From positions 1-64,000 of the forward strand of contig JAFVGN010000015.1 of the NCBI GenBank assembly GCA_017474925.1: 64,000 nt of DNA, written 5' to 3'. A model generated the notes under the pieces. The model ran no database searches, was not told the origin of the DNA, and saw only the letters and a program-made list of their open reading frames with translations. The first letter of the stretch is position 1. The number at the start of each line of letters is the position of its first letter. The stretch comes from Prevotella sp. GTDB taxonomy: Bacteria > Bacteroidota > Bacteroidia > Bacteroidales > Bacteroidaceae. This document shows positions 36,191-44,935 of the stretch, piece by piece. A program made the position numbers and the translations under genes.

Positions 36191-36553
36191 ATGGCTATAC
36201 ATAACGAACTGGGAGCATGGGGAGAGCAGCAGGCAGCAAGCTATCTGCAACGCAACGGCTATGCCATAGTGGAGCGTGACTGGAAGTCTGGGCATCGCGA
36301 TATCGACATTATTGCCGTCAAAGACGATATTGTTGTCTTTGTGGAAGTGAAGACTCGCCGTAACCGCATATTCGGTGAGCCAGAGGAAGCTGTGGGCTAT
36401 GCCAAACTATACAACCTACGTGCTGCCATCAATCACTATGTGAAATACAAGCAGATTACCCAAGAGATACGCTTTGATGTTGTGACTGTTGTGGGGACTC
36501 CTAATGACGCAAATCCTGAAATAACCCATATCGAGGATGTACCATTGTATTAG
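36191..36553 (+). CDS. YraN/UPF0102 family nuclease-fold protein
   Basis: 120 residues, the usual size. Restriction-endonuclease-like fold. LGAWGEQQAASYLQRNGY and the PD-(D/E)xK-type core GHRDIDIIAVKDDIVVFVEVKTR are visible (Asp, Glu-Val-Lys). The family is often located near Holliday-junction or replication genes; the exact role is unsettled. It precedes the Pif1-like helicase gene by 53 bp, so the two are probably one unit and may share a DNA-repair role. Confidence 0.92.
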   Translation: MAIHNELGAWGEQQAASYLQRNGYAIVERDWKSGHRDIDIIAVKDDIVVFVEVKTRRNRIFGEPEEAVGYAKLYNLRAAINHYVKYKQITQEIRFDVVTVVGTPNDANPEITHIEDVPLY

Positions 36554-36606
36554 TTCAATGACAGCGGTTTTGAATCTGAAAGTTGAATTTAAGGCGTTAT
36601 AGAGAG

Positions 36607-38481
36607 ATGGAACGAAACGAAGAATTGCGAATTGCATGGGACTTTGTGGAAAACACGGGACGCAGTATTTTCCTTACTGGTAAGGCAGGAACTGGCAAGA
36701 CCACTTTCTTGAAGACAATCATGGCAAAATCACGCAAGCGTCCTATTGTTGTTGCCCCTACCGGTGTAGCAGCCATCAATGCCGGAGGTGTCACCATCCA
36801 CTCCTTCTTCCAGTTGCCGTTCAGTCCCTATGTGCCAGGTGTCAAAGTGGAGAGCAAGTACGACTTTGGCCGAGAAAAACGTAAAATCATAGCTTCCATC
36901 GATTTGCTGATTATTGACGAGATATCAATGGTCAGGGCTGACCTTCTGGACGCCATTGATGCCGTGCTCAGGCGTTTCCGCGACAGATACCAGCCTTTTG
37001 GCGGAGTACAGTTGCTGATGATAGGAGACCTGGCACAATTGACTCCTGTGGTGACACCAGAGGACGAACAGATTCTGAAGCCTTATTACGACACGCCTTA
37101 TTTCTTCGGTTCCAAGGCATTGCAGCAGACGGCGTATGTAACTATCCAGTTGGAACGTGTCTACCGTCAGCAAGACATGTCGTTCATTGAGATTTTGAAC
37201 CAGATTCGTTGTGGACAGCCTTCCAGTGCCGCACTGTCACAATTGAACAGCCGCTATAAACCTTTGTTCATACCACGTCCAGAAGAGCCATATATCCGTC
37301 TGACCACCCACAACCATCTGGCCAATTACTATAATAAAACAGAGCTGCAGAAATTAAGCGGCAAGGCATTCCAGTTCCATGCTGAAATAAGTGGAACATT
37401 TCCAGACTATTCCTATCCTACTGCAGAGACGTTGGTACTTAAGCAGGGAGCACAAGTCATGTTTGTGAAGAATGACCCTACGAATGCGCACCGCTATTAT
37501 AACGGACGTATCGGGCGCGTTATCTATGTCGACCAACACAAAATCCTGGTGCATTGCGAAGGTGACGGCGAAGCCATCGAGGTTGAGACCTTGGAATGGG
37601 AGAATACGCGCTATGCACTAAATGAAGTGACACACGAGATTGAGGCGGAAGTTCAGGGTACCTTCAAACAGTATCCATTACGTTTGGCATGGGCCATCAC
37701 CATTCATAAGAGTCAGGGCTTGACGTTCGACCGTGCCATTATTGACGCCAACCAATCGTTTGCTCCCGGTCAGGTGTATGTGGCCTTGAGCCGTTGTCGA
37801 ACCATTGAAGGGTTGGTACTTTCGTCACCATTGGAGGCACGGGCCGTCATCAACGACGAGCGTGTTGAAACCTATATCTCCCAGCAGGAAACGGAAGCCC
37901 GTCGTAGTATTGAGCATTTGCCAGTCCTGAAGCAGGAGTATCAACGCTATTTGCTCTTGCAGCTATTTGATTTCCGTTCGCTGCTTTATCAACAAGAGAC
38001 TATGGTTCGCATTTTCAGCGAATTCTTCTATCATAGTTACGCTTCGCTGAAACACCTACACGACCAAGCGCTGACAGAGCTTCGCCAACAGGTCATTATT
38101 GTGGCAGAGAAGTGGCAGCAACAGATCGTGTCCATGCCCTATGAGTCACTGAACAACGAGGATTTCCTGGATCGTGTGAAGCGCAGTGCCGAGTATTTTT
38201 GTGCAAAGTTGAAGACTATTCTGGAAAAGCCCCTGCAACTCACGGAACAAGTTGAGACCAGCAACAAACAGGCCATGCGGCGATTGACCAATGCCCTGCC
38301 TGAAGAACATCAGCAATGGTTCTCACATTGTTATCTTCTGGCGAAGATAGCCGAACAAGGCTATACAGTCAGCAACTATCTGAAGCAGAAGCAACTGTCC
38401 ATGTTAAGCGCCATAGACAAAAGTACGCTCACATCAAAGCCGAAATCCAAGCGTAAGCGAAAGTCCAAGTCCAAACAATAG
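36607..38481 (+). CDS. Pif1/RecD2-like DNA helicase
   Basis: SF1B 5'-3' helicase, about 624 residues. ATG 36607 (MERNEELRIAWDFVENTG) is chosen over 36583 because the homologous region begins there. Walker A GKAGTGKTTF, Walker B LLIIDEISMV, GGVQLLMIGDLAQL (motif III) and VYVALSRCRTIEGL (motif VI) are all visible. AITIHKSQGLTFDRAI marks the UvrD-C/Pif1 C-terminal part. A helical C-terminal region (about 440-600) and a Lys/Ser-rich tail (KSKRKRKSKSKQ) follow and may bind DNA. Pif1-type helicases unwind G4 structures and resolve stalled forks. Located behind yraN. Confidence 0.92.
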   Translation: MERNEELRIAWDFVENTGRSIFLTGKAGTGKTTFLKTIMAKSRKRPIVVAPTGVAAINAGGVTIHSFFQLPFSPYVPGVKVESKYDFGREKRKIIASIDLLIIDEISMVRADLLDAIDAVLRRFRDRYQPFGGVQLLMIGDLAQLTPVVTPEDEQILKPYYDTPYFFGSKALQQTAYVTIQLERVYRQQDMSFIEILNQIRCGQPSSAALSQLNSRYKPLFIPRPEEPYIRLTTHNHLANYYNKTELQKLSGKAFQFHAEISGTFPDYSYPTAETLVLKQGAQVMFVKNDPTNAHRYYNGRIGRVIYVDQHKILVHCEGDGEAIEVETLEWENTRYALNEVTHEIEAEVQGTFKQYPLRLAWAITIHKSQGLTFDRAIIDANQSFAPGQVYVALSRCRTIEGLVLSSPLEARAVINDERVETYISQQETEARRSIEHLPVLKQEYQRYLLLQLFDFRSLLYQQETMVRIFSEFFYHSYASLKHLHDQALTELRQQVIIVAEKWQQQIVSMPYESLNNEDFLDRVKRSAEYFCAKLKTILEKPLQLTEQVETSNKQAMRRLTNALPEEHQQWFSHCYLLAKIAEQGYTVSNYLKQKQLSMLSAIDKSTLTSKPKSKRKRKSKSKQ

Positions 38482-38505
38482 CACCAGACATCTAAGCACG
38501 GGTGG

Positions 38506-39027
38506 TCACTTCACCATCCACACATTCAGCACAATACCCTTAAACTCCTGTGTCCATTCCGGCTGGCAGACGAAGATGGCATTGTTCAGCCAAGCATATC
38601 GGCTATTCGTTGGAGCCTCGAACTTGGGAGCAGCCTTGAAGTAAAACGAAGGGTTACCTTGGGCATCCTTGCCATTATAGACAATTCCGTAATTGCGTAC
38701 ATGGATGTTGACTCCATCGTCCGTGCGGATGCTGTAAATGGCTTCCAGTTCTGTGCGACTTCCGTCAGCATTGGCAAGCTGGTAATCTGCACCTCCGTTA
38801 AGGATTGTTCCTTTCAGCAATGGTCCCTCGAAGACACCGCCTGTAATGGGGATGACTATACGTTTCCCATGCTGCGATTCCCCTACGGCATAGGTCTCAC
38901 CCAGCGTTACCCTTAATTGTAAGGCAAATTCCAGCTTGGGTGTTTCTTTGGGCGGGTAGGTCTGGGCATGCATCGCCATACCAGCCGTCATGATAATAAT
39001 CATCAGAAAGAGCTTTTTCATCATCAT
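38506..39027 (-). CDS. exported DUF3237 family protein
   Basis: 173 residues with signal peptide KKLFLMIIIMTAGMAMHAQ. The core matches the small beta-barrel DUF3237 pattern: LEFALQLRVTLGE, GGVFEGPLLKGTILNGGADYQL, ELEAIYSIRTDDGVNIHVRNYGI and YFKAAPKFEAPTNSRYAWLNNAIFVC. DUF3237 proteins are of unknown function; some are enzymes in aromatic or sugar metabolism. Convergent with the helicase gene and divergent from the flavodoxin gene, with its own -7 box at 39085-39092. Confidence 0.85.
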   Translation of the reverse strand: MMMKKLFLMIIIMTAGMAMHAQTYPPKETPKLEFALQLRVTLGETYAVGESQHGKRIVIPITGGVFEGPLLKGTILNGGADYQLANADGSRTELEAIYSIRTDDGVNIHVRNYGIVYNGKDAQGNPSFYFKAAPKFEAPTNSRYAWLNNAIFVCQPEWTQEFKGIVLNVWMVK

Positions 39028-39084
39028 AATTAGGTTTTTAAGACAATTCAGTTAGTCTGTCATTCTTGAGATGTTAATACAATG

Positions 39085-39092
39085 CAAAAGTA
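39085..39092 (-). promoter_or_regulatory. -7 box TACTTTTG for the DUF3237 gene
   Basis: Perfect TAnnTTTG on the minus strand, 57 bp before the ATG at 39027. It faces away from the flavodoxin promoter at 39148. Confidence 0.6.
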
Positions 39093-39147
39093 AGCATTAT
39101 TTTTTGATAATCCAAACTTTCTTATTAGAAGATATCACTTTTTTTTG

Positions 39148-39155
39148 TACCTTTG
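39148..39155 (+). promoter_or_regulatory. -7 box TACCTTTG for the flavodoxin gene
   Basis: Perfect TAnnTTTG, 41 bp before ATG 39197. It excludes the longer upstream reading frame as part of the protein. Confidence 0.7.
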
Positions 39156-39196
39156 TGGCCAAACCATATGAGGATACCATCTTTAAAATTGAGAAT

Positions 39197-40027
39197 ATGA
39201 TTATGACAAAAAAACTATTATTATCGTTGGTAGCGATAGCTGCAGTTACAACAGGGTCGGCACAGCAGACGAGTGATGCTCATCATCGTCAGCTGGTGCT
39301 CTATTATTCAGAGACAGGGGCGACAAAGACAGTTGCCCAAGAGTTACAGAAACAGTTAGAAGCAGATGTGGAGGCTGTAGAGGCTGTGGAGCCTTATACG
39401 GGAAACTTCCAGGAAACCATCGAACGCTCAAGACGCGAGCGGGAGAGCGGACAGACTCCTGCCTTGAAACCGCTGACGAAGAAGATTTCCGACTACGATG
39501 TCATCTTCCTTGGATATCCTATTTGGTTTGGCACCTATGCTTTGCCCATTGCCACATTGGTCAAGGAATACGACTTTGCAGGAAAAACTATCGTACCCTT
39601 CTGCACATTCGGAAGCGGTGGTCTGAACACTTCGAGCGCAGACTTAGAGAAAGCCCTGCCAAAAGCCAAAGTCCAGAAAGGCTATGGAGTCCGCAATGCC
39701 CGTGTGGCAGCTGCAGCTAAGGAACTCGACCGTTTCCTAAAGGAAAACGGCTATAAGAAAGGCTCTGTCCAAAAACTCCCAGACTATTCTGACCAAAAGC
39801 CTGTGACGGCAGAAGAGCGTGCCATCTTTGATGCTGCTTGTAGCAGCTATCAGTTCCCTTTGGGTACACCTCAGACTGTTGGCAAGCGCCAGACACCTGA
39901 CGGCACAGACTATCAATTCACCGTCAAAAGTCGTGGGATGAATGGCGAGGAGGCTGTTTCCACCATTTTCGTAACTGTTGGAAAAAGCCCTAATGCCAAG
40001 CCTGAGTTCACGGAAGTGGTCAGATAG
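39197..40027 (+). CDS. exported flavodoxin-like protein
   Basis: 276 residues from ATG 39197 (39203 also possible). Signal peptide KKLLLSLVAIAAVTTGSAQQ is followed by a flavodoxin domain: phosphate loop YYSETGATKTVAQEL, then SDYDVIFLGYPIWFGTYALPI and GKTIVPFCTFGSGGL, which cradle FMN. After ~160 residues a C-terminal extension (about 190-276) has an unrelated small domain ending KPEFTEVVR. Most flavodoxins are cytoplasmic; export would place an FMN redox carrier in the periplasm, where FMN would have to be loaded. Single gene with its own promoter, downstream of the divergent DUF3237 gene. Confidence 0.85.
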   Translation: MIMTKKLLLSLVAIAAVTTGSAQQTSDAHHRQLVLYYSETGATKTVAQELQKQLEADVEAVEAVEPYTGNFQETIERSRRERESGQTPALKPLTKKISDYDVIFLGYPIWFGTYALPIATLVKEYDFAGKTIVPFCTFGSGGLNTSSADLEKALPKAKVQKGYGVRNARVAAAAKELDRFLKENGYKKGSVQKLPDYSDQKPVTAEERAIFDAACSSYQFPLGTPQTVGKRQTPDGTDYQFTVKSRGMNGEEAVSTIFVTVGKSPNAKPEFTEVVR

Positions 40028-40052
40028 CTTAAACATACTGATTGTTTATTGG

Positions 40053-40835
40053 CTATTTGGAGCAAAGGATTCCAGTAAATATACGACCAGACTGTATGCC
40101 TAAGCGACGGGCTGAGAAATAGTCCTCACAGTGTTTGTAAGTGCAAATGTCAGCATGATGAATGCTGGCAGACTCTACACCCACATCGAGCAGCTGTAGC
40201 CTATTGCACGCTGGCAGGTCGATGTGCCACTTCTCGTCCTTACGGCTGATGGTTGACATTTGGAAACCTTCATGTTGGAAGGTCTCATAGACTTCGTCGC
40301 CCACCTCGAAACTGTCGAGACTGATGCCTGGACCAATCTGTGCCACCAGGCTTGCTGGGCGTGTGCCATAGGTATCTGCCATTCGAAGGACAGCCTGTTG
40401 GACAATCCGCTTCACCGTTCCACGCCAACCGGCATGGACGGCACAGACGGCATGATGCTCCTCGTCATAGAGTAACACAGGGATACAGTCAGCTGTCGAC
40501 ACACCAATGCAAACCCCTCGTACATCAGTCATCAAGGCATCGACACCCTCGAGTAGCTGGAGACAATCTGTATGGGGGCGTTTTAGATACGCCTCATCAA
40601 TAACTGCCACTTTTGTCTGATGTACCTGATGAGGCATCAACAGGCGTGAGTCATCTATGCCCAACAACTCACACAGTGCTGCACGGTTTTTCTGAATGGC
40701 TGTCGGCTCATCGCCACAATAGCAATTGATGTTGAACTGTCCATAAGGACCCTCGCTATAACCGCCTTTGCGTGTGGTGCTGAAAGCCGTCACTTTGTTA
40801 CCTAAATCGTAAAGATGTATTTCTGGTCGTTTCAT
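40053..40835 (-). CDS. pgeF: PgeF/YfiH (LACC1-like) purine nucleoside phosphorylase family protein
   Basis: 260 residues starting at ATG 40835 (MKRPEIHLYDLGN). The frame is open further upstream to 41231, but that part is antisense to the EamA gene and unrelated to the family. Metal-site residues: His in MPHQVHQTKVAV, Cys in GVSTADCIPVLLYD and His in AVHAGWRGTVKRI; the C-terminus ADICTYKHCEDYFSARR is typical. The family has purine nucleoside phosphorylase and adenosine deaminase activity in its human relative and removes misincorporated L-Ser from cell-wall precursors in E. coli. Last gene of a run with the EamA and RND genes. Confidence 0.93.
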   Translation of the reverse strand: MKRPEIHLYDLGNKVTAFSTTRKGGYSEGPYGQFNINCYCGDEPTAIQKNRAALCELLGIDDSRLLMPHQVHQTKVAVIDEAYLKRPHTDCLQLLEGVDALMTDVRGVCIGVSTADCIPVLLYDEEHHAVCAVHAGWRGTVKRIVQQAVLRMADTYGTRPASLVAQIGPGISLDSFEVGDEVYETFQHEGFQMSTISRKDEKWHIDLPACNRLQLLDVGVESASIHHADICTYKHCEDYFSARRLGIQSGRIFTGILCSK

Positions 40836-40879
40836 ATTGTTTCGAGGTAAGTGGTGAGAGGTGAGAAAGATGTGGGCGA

Positions 40880-41800
40880 CTATCCGAGGAAGAAGAGGCT
40901 GACGCCTACGACGGAGATGACAGCACCAAGTACAGCTTTCCAGGTGATGCGCTGATGGAAGAGCCAATAGGAGGGCAATAGGATGATGATAGGTGTCATA
41001 GCCATAAGCGTTGAGGCGATGCCTGCCGCTGTATACTGTACAGCCATCAGAGAGAAGCCAACCCCCACGAAAGGTCCGAAAATAGTGGTGGCAGTGGCTA
41101 CCAGCAATCCTTTCCTGTCGTGAACAGCCTCGCGTAAAGGAGCCGTGCCTTCGTGGAGATAAAGCAACAGAAAGAATCCGACGATGCCTGCCACGCAACG
41201 ATAGAAGTTGGCACTGAAAGGTATCAGCCACTCAGGCATGCCAGCCACAGGCGCATAATGGTCCATTCCGATCTTGCTCAGTACGAGTCCTACGCCTTGA
41301 CACAAGGCAGCACCAACGGCGAAGATGACCCCATTGATGGGCAGCTTGAGTGACAGGCGATGGTGTTCACCTCGTCCCATCACGGAGATGCTGATACCCA
41401 GAAGCGTCACAAACATAGCTACCACGCTCATAAGTGTCATCTGCTGACCCATGGTAATCCAGGCCATGAGGGCAGCAGCCAGAGGTGCCAGCGTCATGAA
41501 AAGCTGACCATAGCGTGAACCAATGATGATATAGCACTGAAAGAGGCAGAAGTCACCAATGACGTAGCCCACGAGTCCTGACAACAGCATCCACCCACAG
41601 GCTTCAGGGGTTGCCCCAGGGGGTAATGGATTCCCCATGACCAGCATGAAAAGCACAAGCGAGAAGAACAAGGCGAACAGCATGCGCAGCACATTGAGCG
41701 TCAGGTTGCCCAGACGCTTCGAGCCAAACTCGCTCAAGAGGGCTGTGGCAGTCCATGAGAACGCTACGCCAATGGAGATTAATTCACCTAAATAGTTCAT
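40880..41800 (-). CDS. EamA (DMT) family transporter
   Basis: 306 residues with about ten transmembrane helices in two EamA repeats (about 5-140 and 155-300), the drug/metabolite transporter superfamily. It exports metabolites or amino acids; the substrate cannot be read from sequence. It lies 14 bp after the RND pump gene, and pgeF follows 44 bp later, so all may be one transcript. The ATG at 41800 (MNYLGELISIGVAFSWTATALLSE) begins directly in helix 1. Confidence 0.88.
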   Translation of the reverse strand: MNYLGELISIGVAFSWTATALLSEFGSKRLGNLTLNVLRMLFALFFSLVLFMLVMGNPLPPGATPEACGWMLLSGLVGYVIGDFCLFQCYIIIGSRYGQLFMTLAPLAAALMAWITMGQQMTLMSVVAMFVTLLGISISVMGRGEHHRLSLKLPINGVIFAVGAALCQGVGLVLSKIGMDHYAPVAGMPEWLIPFSANFYRCVAGIVGFFLLLYLHEGTAPLREAVHDRKGLLVATATTIFGPFVGVGFSLMAVQYTAAGIASTLMAMTPIIILLPSYWLFHQRITWKAVLGAVISVVGVSLFFLG

Positions 41801-41814
41801 CAGTTATAACCTTA

Positions 41815-44800
41815 TCAAGAATGATGTTTGGGGCGGAAGTGCTCCTCGATGGTTTGGAAGACGACAAAAAGCGCAGGTACGATGAAAAGCAGGGCAACAG
41901 TTCCTATCAGCATGCCACCAATGGTACCCACACCCAGCGAACGATTGCCGTTGGCTCCTACTCCCGTGGCCAGCGCCAGCGGCAGGAGGCCAAAGACCAT
42001 TGTCAGCGAGGTCATGAGGATGGGGCGCAGACGCACAGCAGCAGCATCGAGAGCAGCAGCAACGATGCCCATGCCCTGACGACGACGGGTAGAGGCATAT
42101 TCTGTGAGCAGGATAGCAGTCTTCGACAGTAGTCCTATAAGCATGATGAGTCCTGTCTGCATGTATATGTTGTTCTCCAGTCCCCACAGGTGAGCGAAAA
42201 GGAACGAGCCAGCCAGTCCGAAAGGTACGCTGAGGATGACAGCCATAGGAATGAACAGACTCTCGTAGAGCGCACAAAGGATGAGGTAGATGAAGACGAT
42301 GCAGACGATGAACACCAGGGTAGAGGTGTTTTGCGACGAGGCCTCCTCACGCGTCATGCCGCCAAACTCGTAGCCATAGCCTTCGGGCAGCACTTGGGCA
42401 GCAGTCTGGCGAATGGCAGCGATGGCCTGTCCGCTGCTGTAGCCCTCGGCAGCCGTACCGCCCACCTGGATGGAGGGGAAGAGGTTGAAACGCGAGAGGG
42501 TCTCGGAACCATAGACGCGCGTCAGCGTCAGGTACTGGCTGACGGGTGACATCTCACCGCTGGCATTGCGCACAAAGATGTTGTTGAGCGACTCCGTGTT
42601 GAGGCGATATTCAGGCGAGGCCTGCACCATGACACGGTAGAGCTTGGTGAAGCGGACGAAGTTGGAAGCATAGGTGCCACCGACATATCCGCTGATGGCA
42701 GCAAGCACATCGGCTGGCGACACCCCCCTGCGCTTACAAAGGGCAGCATCGACATCTATGCGATATTGAGGATATTTCAACGAAAAGTTGGTGTAGGCAC
42801 GACTAATCTCAGGCCGCTCATTCAAGGCGGCTATCAATTGGTTGGTCTGCATCAGCAAGTCGCCAATAGTACCTCCATGCTTGTCCTGAATGTACAGTTC
42901 GAAGCCATTGATGCGTCCGAAGCCTGGCAGCATGTTCTGCGTGTTCACCTGTATCTTGGCATTGGCAATGTCGGCTGTGCGGCGATAAATCTCCTCTACC
43001 ACACTCTGCACGTCATCACCCTTGCCCTTACGTTCGCCCCACTTCTTCAGCTTCAGGGTGAAGTTACCGTTAGACGGCGACTGTTCAAAGTTGTTGCTAT
43101 TGCCAGCGATAAGCGAATAGATGCGCAGCTGGGGCAGATCCTTGATACGCTCTTCTACCTCTTTTAATATGTGGTAGGTCTGTTGCAGACTGCTACCTGG
43201 CGAGGCCTGGACGTTGATGAATACGGTGCCCATGTCCTCGTTAGGCACAAGACCGGTTTTCATGATACGCATCATCCAGCCCAAGGCCCCAACAGCTATC
43301 ACGACCAAGGCCAGGGCCAGCCAACGGTGACGGATGAAATGCGTAATACCATTCTTGTACTTTCCTGCTACTGTGGAGAAAACGCTGTTAAAGGCTGAAT
43401 GGAAACGAGTAGGTGAGGTGCGTTTCATCATGATGGCACTGAGGGCTGGCGACAGCGTCAGGGCGTTGAACAGCGAGATGGCGACAGCGATGGCCATCGT
43501 CAGTCCGAACTGTGTATAGAAGGTTCCTGTGACGCCTCCGATGAAACAGACAGGCACGAAGACAGCCATGAATACCAAGGTAGTGGTGATAAGGGCAGAC
43601 GTGATGCTATGCATGGCCTGCTCAGTTGTTTCACGAGGAAGGGGGGCGTCCTCATTCATCGAAACATCTTGAAGCTCAAGCCTTGCCTGCACAGCCTCTA
43701 CGACTACGATGGCATCGTCGACTACGGTGCCGATGACCAGTACTAAGGCGAAGAGTGTCAGCATGTTCAACGAGAAGCCAATGGCATAGATAACGGCTAA
43801 GGTAGCTACCAGCGACACCACGATGGCGATGGCAGGTATGACGGTAGCACGCCAGCTGCCCAGGAATACCCATACTACGAGCACCACCAACAGTAGTGCC
43901 TCGAGCAGCGTCTCCACCACACTGGCGATGGAGGCGTCAAGGAAGTCTTTCTTCGATTCCAAGTCCTCGATGACAATGCCTGGAGGCAGCGACTGGCGGA
44001 TTTCCTCTACCTCGCGGTCAATCTGCTTGATAATCTCATTGGCATTCGAGCCGCTGACCTGGTTGATACTGATGTTAACGCCAGGACGACCGTTTGTCTC
44101 GCCAATGATGTTATAGTTTTGGGAACCCAGCTCCACACGGGCTATGTCGCCAATGCGCAACACATCGCCGTTGGGCAGCGAGCGCACCACCATTTGCTCG
44201 TAGCCTTGCTCCTCCTCGTAGCGGCCACGATATTTCAGCACATACTGGAACGTGTTCTGGCTCTCAGCGCCCAAGGTACCTGTAGACACCTCCACGTTCT
44301 GTTCGTCGAGCACCTTGGTGATATCGGAAGGAGTCAGTCCGTAGCGAGCCATCTTCAGGGGGTCAAGCCAGATGCGCATAGAGTAGTCGGCACCCATCAC
44401 ATTCACCTCGCCCACACCAGGGATACGGCTCAGTCGAGGCTCGATATTGATCTTGGTATAGTTGGCTAGGAAGGCGCGGTCGAAGGTGCTGTCAGGACTG
44501 TAGACAGCCATCTGCTTGATGTTTGACGTCTGACGCTTCCTCACTGTCAGTCCGCTCTTCACGACATCGCTGGGCAGACGCCCCTGAACGGTGGCAGCAC
44601 GGTTCTGTACGTTCACCATCGCCATGTTGGGGTCAGTACCCTGACGGAAGAACACGCTGATGCTGGCATTGCCTGTATTGGAGGCTGTCGAGGACATGTA
44701 CATCATGCCTTCCACACCATTGATGGCCTCCTCCAAGGGAACGATGACGCTTTTCTGCACCGTCTCAGCGTTGGCTCCTGTATAGCTGGCATTGATGCGC

Positions 44801-44931
44801 ACAGTAGGGGGTGCTATCTCAGGAAATTGCTCCAAGGCCAGCCTGCTGAGTCCGATGATGCCCACAAGCACTATCAGCACTGAGATGACTCCTGAGAGAA
44901 TGGGCCTGTCAATAAATGTCCTGACGTTCAT
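41815..44931 (-). CDS. RND multidrug efflux permease (AcrB/MexB-like, HAE1)
   Basis: Proton-driven inner-membrane pump of a tripartite efflux system. 1038 residues, the normal length. N-terminus FIDRPILSGVISVLIVLVG; two large periplasmic loops; the proton-relay Asp pair in VIGTVVDDAIVVVEAV (helix 4); Lys in MLIGLLSKTAILL (helix 10); and a Thr/Ser-rich helix 11 region (LMTSLTMVFGLLPLAL). It starts 4 bp after the adaptor stop, forming an adaptor-pump operon. No TolC-like outer-membrane factor is encoded here, so it must use one from elsewhere or a gene outside the operon. Confidence 0.96.
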   Translation of the reverse strand: MNVRTFIDRPILSGVISVLIVLVGIIGLSRLALEQFPEIAPPTVRINASYTGANAETVQKSVIVPLEEAINGVEGMMYMSSTASNTGNASISVFFRQGTDPNMAMVNVQNRAATVQGRLPSDVVKSGLTVRKRQTSNIKQMAVYSPDSTFDRAFLANYTKINIEPRLSRIPGVGEVNVMGADYSMRIWLDPLKMARYGLTPSDITKVLDEQNVEVSTGTLGAESQNTFQYVLKYRGRYEEEQGYEQMVVRSLPNGDVLRIGDIARVELGSQNYNIIGETNGRPGVNISINQVSGSNANEIIKQIDREVEEIRQSLPPGIVIEDLESKKDFLDASIASVVETLLEALLLVVLVVWVFLGSWRATVIPAIAIVVSLVATLAVIYAIGFSLNMLTLFALVLVIGTVVDDAIVVVEAVQARLELQDVSMNEDAPLPRETTEQAMHSITSALITTTLVFMAVFVPVCFIGGVTGTFYTQFGLTMAIAVAISLFNALTLSPALSAIMMKRTSPTRFHSAFNSVFSTVAGKYKNGITHFIRHRWLALALVVIAVGALGWMMRIMKTGLVPNEDMGTVFINVQASPGSSLQQTYHILKEVEERIKDLPQLRIYSLIAGNSNNFEQSPSNGNFTLKLKKWGERKGKGDDVQSVVEEIYRRTADIANAKIQVNTQNMLPGFGRINGFELYIQDKHGGTIGDLLMQTNQLIAALNERPEISRAYTNFSLKYPQYRIDVDAALCKRRGVSPADVLAAISGYVGGTYASNFVRFTKLYRVMVQASPEYRLNTESLNNIFVRNASGEMSPVSQYLTLTRVYGSETLSRFNLFPSIQVGGTAAEGYSSGQAIAAIRQTAAQVLPEGYGYEFGGMTREEASSQNTSTLVFIVCIVFIYLILCALYESLFIPMAVILSVPFGLAGSFLFAHLWGLENNIYMQTGLIMLIGLLSKTAILLTEYASTRRRQGMGIVAAALDAAAVRLRPILMTSLTMVFGLLPLALATGVGANGNRSLGVGTIGGMLIGTVALLFIVPALFVVFQTIEEHFRPKHHS

Positions 44932-44935
44932 CTTG

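Noticed and set aside
38482..38505. Terminator between the helicase and DUF3237 genes
   Set aside because: Only a weak GGTG/CACC pairing without a T run was seen in the 24-bp convergent gap.
40836..41231. N-terminal extension of the PgeF reading frame
   Set aside because: The extension is antisense-frame DNA of the EamA gene, is Arg/His/Cys-rich, and family homology starts at ATG 40835.
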